A DNA stretch of 64,000 nucleotides, taken from Maribacter sp. MJ134. GTDB lineage: Bacteria > Bacteroidota > Bacteroidia > Flavobacteriales > Flavobacteriaceae. Position numbers and translations under genes: made by a program. Of the stretch, positions 19,152 to 28,374 are shown in pieces; within the stretch, counting starts at the first letter, position 1, and each line of letters begins with the position of its first letter. The DNA lies in the NCBI RefSeq assembly GCF_003970695.1, contig NZ_CP034570.1:2666001-2730000 (forward strand). The letters are read 5' to 3'. The notes under the pieces were generated by a model, which ran no database searches, was not told the DNA's origin, and saw only the letters and a program-made list of their open reading frames with translations.

Positions 19152-20810
19152 CTAAAAAATCAGATAGGTACTTAGAACCAACAACGCGACCAAAATACCA
19201 ACAACGGTGGCATACTTCCAAGGCGTAGTATCGATTACTTTAGTCACCTCTGGCACATACTCCTCAGTTTTTGGTTTAACAGCTCCAATAATGAGCATAA
19301 TAATAATGTTAACCACGAACAGTATTCCCATGATGTGGAGAAAATGAGGATAAGCTTCAGCCTTTATAATTGCTAATTGGCCCGCATCGGTAATACCATT
19401 CTCGGCTGCCTTAGCCATAGCTGAATTAATCATTGCGGGGCCCAATCCTAATAGACTGATCAAATACATAATCACCCCACCGATTAAAACAACCTTAGCA
19501 CCTAAGGCTGGCACCTTTTTGGTCAAAATTCCGATAACGACCACGGCTAATATTGGTACACTTAAACTTCCTAACGCTTGCTGTATATAGGAGAACAAAC
19601 CGTCCGGAGCATAACGTATAAATGGGGCTATGGACATTGAGATAACCGCCAATGCCAAACCGAAACGTTTTCCTGCTTTTACTGTCTGTAATTCGCTTGC
19701 TTCAGGGTTGAAAAACTTTTTGTACAAATCAAAACCGAATAAGGTAGCGCTACTGTTCAAAAGACTATTGAACGAACTTAATATGGCACCGAATAAAACT
19801 GCGGCAAAGAATCCTAACAATCCACCTGGTAGTACCCTTCTAACCAGCTCTGGATAGGAGGCGTCCGCATCGTTTAGCTCAGACCCGAACATATTGAACG
19901 CAATGATACCTGGTAACACCACGATAACAGGAATCAAGAATTTCACAAATGCCGCTAGCAACATCCCTTTTTGACCTTCGGCCAAACTTTTCGCTCCAAA
20001 GACACGTTGTAAAATAGCTTGGTTCGTACCCCAATAATACATCTGCGCAATCATCATCCCTGTGAAGATAGTCCCCACCGGTATGGAAGAAGTAATATCG
20101 CCGGTGACATCAAATTTATCCTGATTGTCTACCCATAACTTGGACAAACCTCCAGCGATACTATTGTCATCACTAATCATAACCAATCCAAAGTAAGGTA
20201 TAGCCAGACCACCAACCAACAATCCTATAGCATTGACCAAATCGGATACCGCCACCGCTTTTAGACCACCGTATATTGCGTATATAATTCCTATTAAACC
20301 AATACTCCAAACACATATCCAATAAGCGGCCGTCTCTGAAACTCCCAAAGCATCGGGCAATTCGAACATGGTGATAAAAGCCTTAGAACCTGCATAAAGA
20401 ATGGTCGGTAATAACACGATACCAAATGCGATTAAAAATAATATGGATAGAATGGCTTTGGTGTTTTCGTCAAAACGACCCTGTATAAATTCAGGAATGG
20501 TGGTAATCCCCTTTTTCATATACTTGGGCAGAAACCAGACAGCTGTAATGACCATGGCTATAGCGGCAAGTGTTTCCCAAGCCATCACGAGTATTCCCTC
20601 AGAAAATGCCTGACCGTTTAAACCCACTATTTGTTCTGCCGAAAGATTGGTCAATAACAAGGAACCTGCAATAGTCAAGGCACCCAAACTCCTTCCACCG
20701 AGGAAATATCCGTCTGCGGTACTTTCATTGGTGTTTCTTGTAGCGTACCAAGCGATAATCGCTACCAAAAGTGTGAATCCAATAAAAGAGAAAATCGATA
20801 AGTAATCCAT
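19152..20810 (-). CDS. Sodium/solute symporter (SSS/SGLT family)
   Basis: This is a membrane carrier of about 552 residues with roughly 14 helices. Family marks are the first helix FIGFTLLVAIIAWYATR, then GYFLGGRSLGALTIAGSLLLTNLSAEQIVGLNG, WYWG-like AQMYYWGTNQAILQRVFGAKSLAEGQKG, and GLLGFFAAVLFGAILSSFNSLLNSSATLFGFDLYK. SGLT-like members take up sugars or related solutes with sodium; the substrate cannot be told. The frame is open to 20930, but the ATG at 20810 is preferred because it directly precedes the first helix (MDYLSIFSFIGF). No catabolic genes adjoin it. Confidence 0.92.
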   Translation of the reverse strand: MDYLSIFSFIGFTLLVAIIAWYATRNTNESTADGYFLGGRSLGALTIAGSLLLTNLSAEQIVGLNGQAFSEGILVMAWETLAAIAMVITAVWFLPKYMKKGITTIPEFIQGRFDENTKAILSILFLIAFGIVLLPTILYAGSKAFITMFELPDALGVSETAAYWICVWSIGLIGIIYAIYGGLKAVAVSDLVNAIGLLVGGLAIPYFGLVMISDDNSIAGGLSKLWVDNQDKFDVTGDITSSIPVGTIFTGMMIAQMYYWGTNQAILQRVFGAKSLAEGQKGMLLAAFVKFLIPVIVVLPGIIAFNMFGSELNDADASYPELVRRVLPGGLLGFFAAVLFGAILSSFNSLLNSSATLFGFDLYKKFFNPEASELQTVKAGKRFGLALAVISMSIAPFIRYAPDGLFSYIQQALGSLSVPILAVVVIGILTKKVPALGAKVVLIGGVIMYLISLLGLGPAMINSAMAKAAENGITDAGQLAIIKAEAYPHFLHIMGILFVVNIIIMLIIGAVKPKTEEYVPEVTKVIDTTPWKYATVVGILVALLVLSTYLIF

Positions 20811-20984
20811 GAGGGTTGAGTTGGTTAATTGGTTAACACGCTCCATAACTGCACTAATTTGTGCCACATGCATAAAAGCGAAAGGTCTAATATAATACAT
20901 CCAAGAGTAGAACACCAATTTTGTAGTCAATTAATACTCCCCCCGGTCCGAGCTGACTAGAATTACTTTGGAAACTGAATAGAC

Positions 20985-21024
20985 CTAAGTATTACAGGTG
21001 TTTTATGCCTGAAACAAAACTTAG
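20985..21024. repeat. Imperfect nested inverted repeat in a gene gap
   Basis: CTAAGT (20985-20990) and ACTTAG (21019-21024) enclose CAGG (20995-20998) and CCTG (21008-21011). It lies between the halogenase-like gene's 3' end and the symporter's upstream region (gap 20811-21096), where nothing else is recognisable. It may be a weak terminator for the halogenase-like gene. Confidence 0.3.
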
Positions 21025-21096
21025 ACCTCATTTTCTGCCATAGGAGATTTTCCTTTAAAAAAAGCTGTAATTTTTAACTGAATTACGTTGAATATC

Positions 21097-22344
21097 CTAA
21101 CGGGCGTTAGCAGCCTCTTTCTCCATATCGGCGATATGAGCAACTGTTTTGACCAGACGATGATGATTTTTGACAAAAGGATTGGTTTTATCCCAAACGT
21201 ACCCGGCGAGTACGGCACAAATCTGTGATTTTATAACAGGGTTTTCAGAGTCGGCAAAGAATATTTTTTGAAGGTTTCCTGTGTACCACTCTTTAACATA
21301 AGTGGAAAATACGTTAACGCCATCCAGCATATATTTAGAGTAATCATGCTCCCAATCCACTGCTTCACCGTTTAGTTCCTTTGTTATCATTTTTGCGGCC
21401 AAATGGGCAGATTCCGTTGCAAAAGTTACACCAGAAGAGAAAACAGGGTCTAAGAACTCGGCACTATTTCCTGTAAGCACGTAACCAGGTCCATAGAGCT
21501 GTTTTACAGATTTAGCAATATTCTTAATCATCCTAGGTTCAAATTCATAAGGAAGGTCCTCAAATCTACTTAGATAGTGATTCGAAAGCTTCATCATCTC
21601 CCGTAAACGTTCTTCGTTGTTTCCTTCAAAAGATTCCAAGTAATCCGTTGGCCCTACATATCCTATACTCGTATATCCGTTCGAAAACGGAATTACCCAT
21701 AACCAAGTTTCAAGGCTTACGATATCAAAAGTTATTCTATGGCCTTCCCAGCCATCGGGTCTCCTAATATCTTTGACATGTGTAAAAATAGATGAATGTG
21801 CAGGTATTTCCGATGGTTTATCCAAGTCTAATAATTTCGGTAACACACGGCCAAAACCACTGGAATCTATGATATATTTTGCTTCAATTTGAGAGGTTCT
21901 ACCTTGCAGGTCCTTTATTTGCGTCGTAGAAATTTCATTGGCAAATTCCACCCCTACCACTTCTTTCTCAAAATCAATGGCTACACCTCTATTTTGAAGT
22001 TCATCAGTAAGGGTTTTATCAAAATCTGCTCTCGGTATTTGATAGGTCCAGTTCCACCCCTTTGTATGTTTCTTGCTAAAATCAAATTCACAAATTTTTG
22101 GACCTTGCATAAACCGTGCACCAGTCTTCACTTCAAAGTTTTTCGCTTTAAGACAATCTAGTAGTCCGACCGCTTCAAAATGTTCCATACATCTTGGAAT
22201 AAGACTTTCGCCAATAACGAAACGTGGAAACTTATTTTTTTCAACCACTTTAATGGAAAAGCCTTTATTATGCAGATATGCGGCCGCCACACAACCCGAG
22301 GGGCCAGCACCTATTATCAAGACATCAACTTTTTCTTTTTCCAT
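21097..22344 (-). CDS. Flavin-dependent halogenase-like oxidoreductase of the flexirubin locus
   Basis: An N-terminal FAD-binding motif, VLIIGAGPSGCVAAAYL, is followed by GESLIPRCMEHF, a Lys in FEVKTGARFM (Lys73 from this start), WLWVIP (about residues 214-219), and FLDPVFSSG (about 297-305). The last two fit the WxWxIP and FxxPxxSxG signatures of flavin-dependent halogenases, and the Lys sits where halogenases keep their catalytic lysine. This supports chlorination or bromination of a phenolic ring, perhaps on ACP. Geranylgeranyl-reductase-like or hydroxylase activity remains possible. The ATG at 22344 is preferred; an in-frame ATG at 22374 would add ten residues. It is divergent from the TAL operon. 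Confidence 0.8.
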   Translation of the reverse strand: MEKEKVDVLIIGAGPSGCVAAAYLHNKGFSIKVVEKNKFPRFVIGESLIPRCMEHFEAVGLLDCLKAKNFEVKTGARFMQGPKICEFDFSKKHTKGWNWTYQIPRADFDKTLTDELQNRGVAIDFEKEVVGVEFANEISTTQIKDLQGRTSQIEAKYIIDSSGFGRVLPKLLDLDKPSEIPAHSSIFTHVKDIRRPDGWEGHRITFDIVSLETWLWVIPFSNGYTSIGYVGPTDYLESFEGNNEERLREMMKLSNHYLSRFEDLPYEFEPRMIKNIAKSVKQLYGPGYVLTGNSAEFLDPVFSSGVTFATESAHLAAKMITKELNGEAVDWEHDYSKYMLDGVNVFSTYVKEWYTGNLQKIFFADSENPVIKSQICAVLAGYVWDKTNPFVKNHHRLVKTVAHIADMEKEAANAR

Positions 22345-22389
22345 CTCTATATTTCCGATACAATAAGTATTCAAATTCGCTAATTATTA

Positions 22390-22397
22390 TAAATTTG
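22390..22397 (+). promoter_or_regulatory. Promoter -7 box for flexirubin block 1
   Basis: TAAATTTG fits TAnnTTTG and lies 64 bases upstream of the TAL start, giving a leader of about 55 bases. It would drive the long co-directional run 22461-32736. No -33 element is clear. Confidence 0.5.
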
Positions 22398-22460
22398 CGC
22401 TTCAAGATGCTTATTTTTATGTACTAAGGTATTATTTATACCCGATAGAATCAACCATAC

Positions 22461-23996
22461 ATGCCAGAAATTAAAGGAAGGTTAGGAATAGCGGAATTTT
22501 ACGATGTGATTTTTAATCAAGAATCCATATCACTACATGAAGAGCTTTTAAATACTGTTGAGGAAAGTTTTAATTTCTTGAAAGAATTTTCGAAGAATAA
22601 GGTCATTTACGGTGTCAACACAGGATTTGGCCCTATGGCACAGTACAAAATCAAAGATCCCGAAACCTTAGAGTTACAGTATAATCTTATTCGAAGCCAT
22701 GCGTCGGGAACGGGAAACCCCATTGACCCGAAGTATGTAAAGGCAGCAATGCTGGCAAGATTAAACACCCTAAGTCTGGGAAATTCCGGTGTACACGTAT
22801 CCGTTGTTAAAGTGATGTCAGAATTGATTAATAAAGACATTATTCCCCTTATCTATGAGCACGGAGGTGTTGGCGCAAGCGGGGATTTAGTACAACTGGC
22901 ACACTTGGCCTTAGTCTTAATCGGAGAGGGAGAAGTCTTTTACAAAGGTGCAAGAACACCGACTAGCAAAGTTTTTAAAATAGAAGGAATAAGTCCTATC
23001 GAGGTAAGACTGCGGGAAGGTCTTGGCCTTATCAACGGTACGTCTGTCATGACCGGAATTGGTATCGTAAACACGATTTACACAAGACGTCTGTTGGAAT
23101 GGGTGATTTGTTGTTCTTCTGCTATCAACGAGATAGTAGAAGCTTATGATGATCATTTGTCCTATGATTTAAATTATACTAAAAAGCACTTAGGCCAGCG
23201 AGAGATAGCACGTTCTATGCGAAGTCATTTAGAGGACAGCACCTTAACAAGAAAAAGAGAACATCATCTATATACGGACAATACTGATGTTTCTGTTTTT
23301 GAAGAAAAGGTACAGGAATACTATTCCATACGCTGCGTACCGCAAATACTGGGTCCCGTTCTGGATACTTTGAATGAGGTAGAGCGGATTTTGATAGAAG
23401 AGGTGAACTCTGCCAATGACAACCCAATCGTAAATGTTGAAAAACAGCACGTGTATCATGGAGGTAATTTTCATGGAGATTACGTTTCCTTGGAGATGGA
23501 CAAATTAAAGATCGTGGTAACTAAAATGAGCATGTTGGCCGAAAGACAACTCAATTATCTACTGAATTCCAAATTGAACGATATTCTTCCGCCTTTTGTT
23601 AACTTAGGAACATTAGGATTAAATTTTGGAATGCAAGGCGTACAGTTTACGGCAACCTCTACCACAGCGGAGAATCAGATGCTGTCCAACCCCATGTACG
23701 TGCATAGCATACCTAACAACAACGACAACCAAGATATTGTGAGCATGGGTACTAATGCGGCCCTAATTACTAAAAAAGTAATTGAAAATGCATTCGAAGT
23801 GGTAGCCATTGAAATGATTACCGTTGTACAAGCAATAGAGTATCTTGATGTCAAGGACAAAGTCTCATCTAAGACAAGAAAAATGTATGATGCCGTCCGT
23901 AACATAGTTCCCCCGTTCAAAACAGATAAGGTAATGTATCCTTATGTAAATGAAGTAAAGAACTATATTATTAATCATCAAAATAAAAAGTCATGA
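22461..23996 (+). CDS. Tyrosine ammonia-lyase (HAL/PAL/TAL family)
   Basis: The enzyme removes ammonia from tyrosine to give 4-coumarate, the aryl starter of flexirubin. The MIO prosthetic group forms from Ala139-Ser140-Gly141 in GGVGASGDLVQLAHLALV. Other family segments are VIYGVNTGFGPMAQY, NLIRSHASGTG, REGLGLINGTSVMTG, NSANDNPIV and FTATSTTAENQMLSNP. As I recall it, the Flavobacterium johnsoniae flexirubin-cluster TAL is very similar along the whole length, which favours TAL over histidine ammonia-lyase; no hut genes are nearby. The stop overlaps the ATG of the WG-repeat gene (ATGA). Confidence 0.92.
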   Translation: MPEIKGRLGIAEFYDVIFNQESISLHEELLNTVEESFNFLKEFSKNKVIYGVNTGFGPMAQYKIKDPETLELQYNLIRSHASGTGNPIDPKYVKAAMLARLNTLSLGNSGVHVSVVKVMSELINKDIIPLIYEHGGVGASGDLVQLAHLALVLIGEGEVFYKGARTPTSKVFKIEGISPIEVRLREGLGLINGTSVMTGIGIVNTIYTRRLLEWVICCSSAINEIVEAYDDHLSYDLNYTKKHLGQREIARSMRSHLEDSTLTRKREHHLYTDNTDVSVFEEKVQEYYSIRCVPQILGPVLDTLNEVERILIEEVNSANDNPIVNVEKQHVYHGGNFHGDYVSLEMDKLKIVVTKMSMLAERQLNYLLNSKLNDILPPFVNLGTLGLNFGMQGVQFTATSTTAENQMLSNPMYVHSIPNNNDNQDIVSMGTNAALITKKVIENAFEVVAIEMITVVQAIEYLDVKDKVSSKTRKMYDAVRNIVPPFKTDKVMYPYVNEVKNYIINHQNKKS

Positions 23997-25114
23997 GAAA
24001 AATTTTTACAGTATTACTAGTCATTTGCTTTGCGTTTTCCTTTGGACAGGAATTAGCGTTAGTCCGTGAAGATGGATTGTTCGGGTATATCAACACATCT
24101 GGAGAATATGTTATTCAACCACAGTTTTCCAAGGCAAAAAGTTTTTCAGAAGGTTATGCAGCCGTAGAAAAGGATAAAGCCTGGGGTTTTATAGATACAA
24201 AAGGAGCGTGGGCAATTGAGCCCACCTATGACAAAGTAAAATACTTTAATTCTGGCTACGTCCTTGTCCTAAAGGATGATGAGTGGCGCTACATAGACAG
24301 TGCGGAGAAAGAATTGGAGGTGCCGGCCACAGAAAAATATTTTGATTTTGATGACGGCGTAGCCTTTATCAGGCAAAATGAGAAAATTGGCTTGATTGGA
24401 ACGGACGGAAAAATAGTCCTAGACCCCACATACGAAGTTATAAAGGCGTTTAGAAATGGCCATGCAAAGGTTAAAAAAGGAGAGCTTTGGGGTATGATTA
24501 ATACCAATGGGAAAGAGGTGATTCCTACGGCGTACGAAGAAATAGGGAATACCTTTAATAAGTCCGGTGTTTACGGAAAAAAAGGTGAAGAATTTGGAAT
24601 CATCCACAATGGTAGTTTCAATGTAGTAGAGGGGGCGGATAAGGTTTGGAACTTCCACGGAGATTCTGGCCTAACCTATGCAAGGAAAGACAAGCAAATA
24701 GGTTTTGTTGACTCAAAAGGAACTTGGGTGATTGCTCCTACTTTTGATAAGGCACGCGCTTTTTCTAACGGATTGGCACCAGTCTCAAAAGACAAACAAT
24801 GGGGCTATATTGATACTAAGGGAGAAACAGTAGTAGACTTTCAATACCGTGATGCCGAAGTTTTCGCCGCAAATGGTCTTGCACCGGTAAAAGAGAAGGA
24901 TTGGGGGTTTATAGACACCTCTGGAAACATGATCATACCCACCGACTATAGTATTACCGCCGGCCTTGCCTTTTTAGCAGGCAATAATGACAAAGGCTTT
25001 ATAGGAGAGCTTGCTAGATTAAAATCTAAAAAGGGCTGGGGCTTTTTTAATGCTAAAGGAGAGCTTTTAGGTAACAAATGGTATGAAAATGCAGAAACAT
25101 TTGTCAAAAATTAA
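23993..25114 (+). CDS. Secreted WG-repeat protein
   Basis: A signal peptide (MRKIFTVLLVICFAFSFGQ) precedes about ten tandem WG repeats of the type EDGLFGYINTSGEYVIQPQFSKAKSFSEGYA and KDKQWGYIDTKGETVVDFQYRDAE, each ~33 residues. Such repeats form beta-rich, probably propeller or solenoid, surfaces for binding. The gene overlaps the TAL stop by four bases, so it is translationally coupled to pigment genes. That is unexpected for a periplasmic or surface protein and suggests a role in pigment localisation or an accessory one. There is no enzymatic motif. Confidence 0.85.
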   Translation: MRKIFTVLLVICFAFSFGQELALVREDGLFGYINTSGEYVIQPQFSKAKSFSEGYAAVEKDKAWGFIDTKGAWAIEPTYDKVKYFNSGYVLVLKDDEWRYIDSAEKELEVPATEKYFDFDDGVAFIRQNEKIGLIGTDGKIVLDPTYEVIKAFRNGHAKVKKGELWGMINTNGKEVIPTAYEEIGNTFNKSGVYGKKGEEFGIIHNGSFNVVEGADKVWNFHGDSGLTYARKDKQIGFVDSKGTWVIAPTFDKARAFSNGLAPVSKDKQWGYIDTKGETVVDFQYRDAEVFAANGLAPVKEKDWGFIDTSGNMIIPTDYSITAGLAFLAGNNDKGFIGELARLKSKKGWGFFNAKGELLGNKWYENAETFVKN

Positions 25115-25141
25115 CCCGGCAAACCAAGCAAGATAGGATAT

Positions 25142-25888
25142 ATGGGAGAGGAAAAAGTAAAATATGCTTTAATTACAGGAGGTTCCAGGGGTATTGGAAG
25201 GGCTATATGTGTGCAACTTGCCAAAGACCTGAATTATCCGTTGCTTATCAATTATAAACAAAATAAGGAAGCTGCAGAAGAAACACTGGCAATGGTAAGA
25301 GCTGTCGGTGGGGAAGGTGCCATAATACAATTTGATGTAGCAGATGGCGAAGAAGTGACCACAAAGTTAGAGGCTTGGCATGAAGCCAATAAGAATGGTG
25401 TTATAGAAGTATTGGTGAACAATGCCGGAATAACGAAAGATGGGCTATTTATGTGGATGTCTTCAGACGATTGGTCTTCGGTAATCAATACAAGTTTAAA
25501 TGGCTTTTACAATGTGACCAACACGCTTATTCAAAAATTGTTAGTGAATAAATATGGTCGTATTATTAATATGGTCTCCGTGTCCGGACTTAAAGGCACC
25601 CCCGGGCAAACTAATTATTCCGCCGCTAAAAGTGCCGTTATCGGAGCTACAAAAGCGCTCGCACAAGAGGTTGCAAAAAGAAAGGTTACTGTAAATGCAG
25701 TAGCACCCGGATTTATAGCAACAGATATGACAGAAGATTTAGATGAGTCAGAACTCAAAAAAATGATTCCTGCAAACCGCTTTGGCAAACCGGAAGAGGT
25801 AGCACATGTAGTATCATTTTTAGCTTCGGATAAAGCATCATACATTACCGGTGAGGTCATTAACATTAATGGTGGTATATATTCTTAG
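25142..25888 (+). CDS. 3-oxoacyl-ACP reductase (FabG-like) of the pigment pathway
   Basis: This is a short-chain dehydrogenase with nucleotide motif TGGSRGIG (about residues 12-19), NNAGITKDG, and catalytic Ser-Tyr-Lys (Ser in MVSVSG, Tyr159 and Lys163 in NYSAAKSA). It ends in ASYITGEVININGG, the FabG C-terminal signature. It should reduce the beta-keto group after each ketosynthase extension of the aryl-polyene or dialkylresorcinol precursor chain, using NADPH. Placement between TAL and a ketosynthase supports a pathway-specific copy rather than the housekeeping fabG. Confidence 0.92.
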   Translation: MGEEKVKYALITGGSRGIGRAICVQLAKDLNYPLLINYKQNKEAAEETLAMVRAVGGEGAIIQFDVADGEEVTTKLEAWHEANKNGVIEVLVNNAGITKDGLFMWMSSDDWSSVINTSLNGFYNVTNTLIQKLLVNKYGRIINMVSVSGLKGTPGQTNYSAAKSAVIGATKALAQEVAKRKVTVNAVAPGFIATDMTEDLDESELKKMIPANRFGKPEEVAHVVSFLASDKASYITGEVININGGIYS

Positions 25889-25903
25889 AATACGTTTAGG
25901 CTG

Positions 25904-27130
25904 ATGAAGAGAGTTGTTATAACAGGTATGGGAATTTATTCTTGTATAGGGAAAAACCTAGAAGAGGTTAAAGAATCCCTTTATCAAGGTAAATCGGGTA
26001 TTATTTATGATCCTGTCCGTAAAGAGTTCGGTTTTAGATCGTCCTTAACCGGTTTTGTCGCAGAGCCCGATTTAAAAAAACTCCTCTCCCGAAGACAGCG
26101 CATAAGCATGGGTGAAGAAAGCAAATACGCTTATGCTGCTACAATTGAAGCGTTAAAAAATGCTCAAATAGAACAAGATTTTATTGATGGTAACGAAGTA
26201 GGCATTATTTACGGAAATGACAGTACCGCAAAATCGGTCATCAACTCCATTGATACCATAAGAGAAAAAAAAGACACCACATTGGTTGGTTCAGGAGCCA
26301 TATTCAAGGCAATGAATTCCACGGTAACCATGAACCTCTCTACCATATTCCGTTTAACGGGTATAAACCTCACTTTGAGTGCGGCCTGTGCAAGTGGTTC
26401 ACACGCTATTGGCATGGCCTATCATTTGATTAAGAGTGGAATGCAGGACTGTATCATCGCAGGTGGCGCCCAGGAGATAAACCATCTAGCCATGGCCAGT
26501 TTTGACGGTCTTGGGGTTTTTGCCATGAGACAAGATGAGCCAACAAAAGCCTCGCGACCTTTTGATAGTGAAAGAGATGGACTGATCCCTAGCGGAGGGG
26601 GAGCGACCGTTATCCTCGAGAGTTATGAATCTGCTATAAAAAGAGATGCTCCCATTCTTGGAGAGCTCATAGGCTATGGGTTTTCCTCAAATGGTGCACA
26701 CATCTCTACACCAAATATGGAAGGACCTGCAAGGGCCATGAACAAAGCTTTAGAAGATGCTAAACTAGAGGCTTCGGCCATAGATTACGTAAATGCACAT
26801 GCCACCTCTACTCCAGTGGGAGACGCTAATGAAGCGAAAGCAATTTTTGAAGTATTCGGCGAAAACGGTCCTTTGGTCAGCTCTACGAAATCAATGACCG
26901 GCCATGAATGTTGGATGGCCGGGGCAAGTGAAATCATCTATTCTATGATCATGATGAAAAACAATTTCGTAGCCCCCAACATTAACTTGGAAAAACCTGA
27001 TGAGGACTCGGCTAAACTTAACATTACAAGTAAAACTGTAGATAAAAAAATTGATGTATTTTTGTCGAATTCATTTGGTTTTGGCGGAACCAACTCCGCT
27101 TTAATCGTAAAAAATGTCAGCCAAGAATGA
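25904..27130 (+). CDS. Beta-ketoacyl-ACP synthase (KAS II type)
   Basis: The catalytic triad is complete: Cys162 in LSAACASGSHAIG, His in NAHATSTPVGDANE and His in STKSMTGHECWMAGA. The C-terminal signature SNSFGFGGTNSALI is present. It condenses malonyl-ACP with an acyl or aryl-acyl chain during polyene or alkyl-chain extension. In aryl-polyene clusters several KS proteins share the work, and which half of flexirubin this one builds is not visible. The TGA stop overlaps the ATG of the following ACP by four bases, an indication that the two are co-translated partners. Confidence 0.92.
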   Translation: MKRVVITGMGIYSCIGKNLEEVKESLYQGKSGIIYDPVRKEFGFRSSLTGFVAEPDLKKLLSRRQRISMGEESKYAYAATIEALKNAQIEQDFIDGNEVGIIYGNDSTAKSVINSIDTIREKKDTTLVGSGAIFKAMNSTVTMNLSTIFRLTGINLTLSAACASGSHAIGMAYHLIKSGMQDCIIAGGAQEINHLAMASFDGLGVFAMRQDEPTKASRPFDSERDGLIPSGGGATVILESYESAIKRDAPILGELIGYGFSSNGAHISTPNMEGPARAMNKALEDAKLEASAIDYVNAHATSTPVGDANEAKAIFEVFGENGPLVSSTKSMTGHECWMAGASEIIYSMIMMKNNFVAPNINLEKPDEDSAKLNITSKTVDKKIDVFLSNSFGFGGTNSALIVKNVSQE

Positions 27131-27375
27131 TGACCAAGGAAACCATTATTGAAAAAATAAACGACTTCCTCATTGATGATTTTGAAGTAGAGGAGGAGGA
27201 ATTGGTGCCCGCCGCTAATCTAAAAGATGCTATTGGATTAGATAGTTTAGACTTTGTAGATTTAGTAGTCGCGGTAGAAAGTAATTTTAGTGTAAAACTA
27301 GTTGGCGAGGATTTCGTGAATATAATTACCCTACGGGACTTTTATAACCTTATTGAAAGAAAACTGGATCAATAA
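27127..27375 (+). CDS. Acyl carrier protein
   Basis: The 82-residue acidic protein has the phosphopantetheine site Ser40 in GLDSLDFVDLVVAVE. It carries pathway intermediates as thioesters. It overlaps the upstream KS gene and precedes an LpxL-like acyltransferase by 20 bases. No phosphopantetheinyl transferase gene lies in the window, so activation must come from elsewhere in the genome. Confidence 0.92.
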   Translation: MMTKETIIEKINDFLIDDFEVEEEELVPAANLKDAIGLDSLDFVDLVVAVESNFSVKLVGEDFVNIITLRDFYNLIERKLDQ

Positions 27376-27395
27376 CATCCTTTACATAAAATGAA

Positions 27396-28280
27396 ATGGC
27401 AACGGAGTGGGAAGGGAAATCCAAGGGAACGCTTTTAGGTTACAAACTATTTATTTTCTTCCTAACTACTTTTGGTATAAACAGAGCCTATTTTATATTA
27501 CGGTTTGTAGTAGCCTATTACTTTATATTTTCTCCAAGCAGCTCCAAAGCCATATACTATTATTTTAAAAGAAGATTAAGATATACCCGAGCAAAAAGTA
27601 TTGCATCAATTTATAAAAGCTATTATATGCTGGGTCGTGTATTAACGGACAGGGTTGCGATATCCACAAAGTTCCGTGATAAATTTACCTATACCCATGA
27701 TGGGATCGAACATATAGATTACCTTCTAAAGGAGAATAAGGGTGGTATACTTATAAGTGGTCACATAGGTAATTTTGAAGTTTCACATTACTTTTTACAA
27801 GACCGTTATTCCATTTCAAAAATCTTCATGGTCACAACGCACGCTGAACATGCCAACATCAGGGAATATATGGACGGTCTAGTGGCGGAATCGTCCATGA
27901 AATTTATTGTGGTACAGGAAGATATGTCACATATTTTTGAAATCCATACGGCTTTAGACCAGGGCGGATTGGTAGTTTTCACGGGAGATCGCTATCTTCC
28001 CGGTTCAAAAATACTTACGCAAGAATTTTTAGGTGCAGAAGCAGATTTTCCGCTAGGGCCTTACCTCTTAGCATCAAGGTTAAAAGTCCCGGTCCTGTTC
28101 GTTTACGTTATGAAAGGACCCAAAAAGGAATATCACCTCTATGCCAGAAAAGCCATTGCTAAGGCTAGAGATCCACAAGCGCTATTAAAAGAATATACGA
28201 CCAGTATGGAGTGGATCCTTAAGAAGTACCCTTTACAGTGGTTCAACTATTTTGATTTTTGGAAAGACGGAAGTAAATAA
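27396..28280 (+). CDS. LpxL/HtrB-like acyltransferase
   Basis: The protein belongs to the lipid A lauroyl/myristoyl acyltransferase family. The HX4E motif is in GGILISGHIGNFEVSHYF (about residues 121-138) and VFTGDRYLPGSKILTQEFLGAEADFPLG follows, as in LpxL. An N-terminal hydrophobic region (YFILRFVVAYYFIFSP) anchors it to the inner membrane. Aryl-polyene clusters regularly include such an enzyme, thought to acylate the carrier lipid or pigment headgroup. Here it could add an acyl chain to the pigment or catalyse ester formation, but a BtrH-like protein downstream is the stronger candidate for the latter. Confidence 0.85.
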   Translation: MATEWEGKSKGTLLGYKLFIFFLTTFGINRAYFILRFVVAYYFIFSPSSSKAIYYYFKRRLRYTRAKSIASIYKSYYMLGRVLTDRVAISTKFRDKFTYTHDGIEHIDYLLKENKGGILISGHIGNFEVSHYFLQDRYSISKIFMVTTHAEHANIREYMDGLVAESSMKFIVVQEDMSHIFEIHTALDQGGLVVFTGDRYLPGSKILTQEFLGAEADFPLGPYLLASRLKVPVLFVYVMKGPKKEYHLYARKAIAKARDPQALLKEYTTSMEWILKKYPLQWFNYFDFWKDGSK

Positions 28281-28355
28281 CCATAAGGTAAGCCCACGAA
28301 GCATTGGAAGTAAAGCCAACATTTATTTCTACGCAGTCGTCGGAGCATTATAAAT

Positions 28356-28368
28356 CTCGATTATCGAG
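28356..28368. repeat. 13-bp palindrome just before darA
   Basis: CTCGAT (28356-28361) and ATCGAG (28363-28368) form a perfect palindrome around one T, ending seven bases before the darA ATG. It could mask ribosome entry or bind a dimeric regulator; either is speculative. Confidence 0.4.
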
Positions 28369-28374
28369 TAAAAG

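Noticed and set aside
20811..20930. The longer symporter start at 20930
   Set aside because: The extra 40 residues are not part of the SSS family N-terminus, and the ATG at 20810 directly precedes the first helix.
22461..23996. Histidine ammonia-lyase of a hut pathway
   Set aside because: No hutU, hutI or hutG genes are near, and the gene opens a flexirubin operon with DarA/DarB, where TAL is expected.
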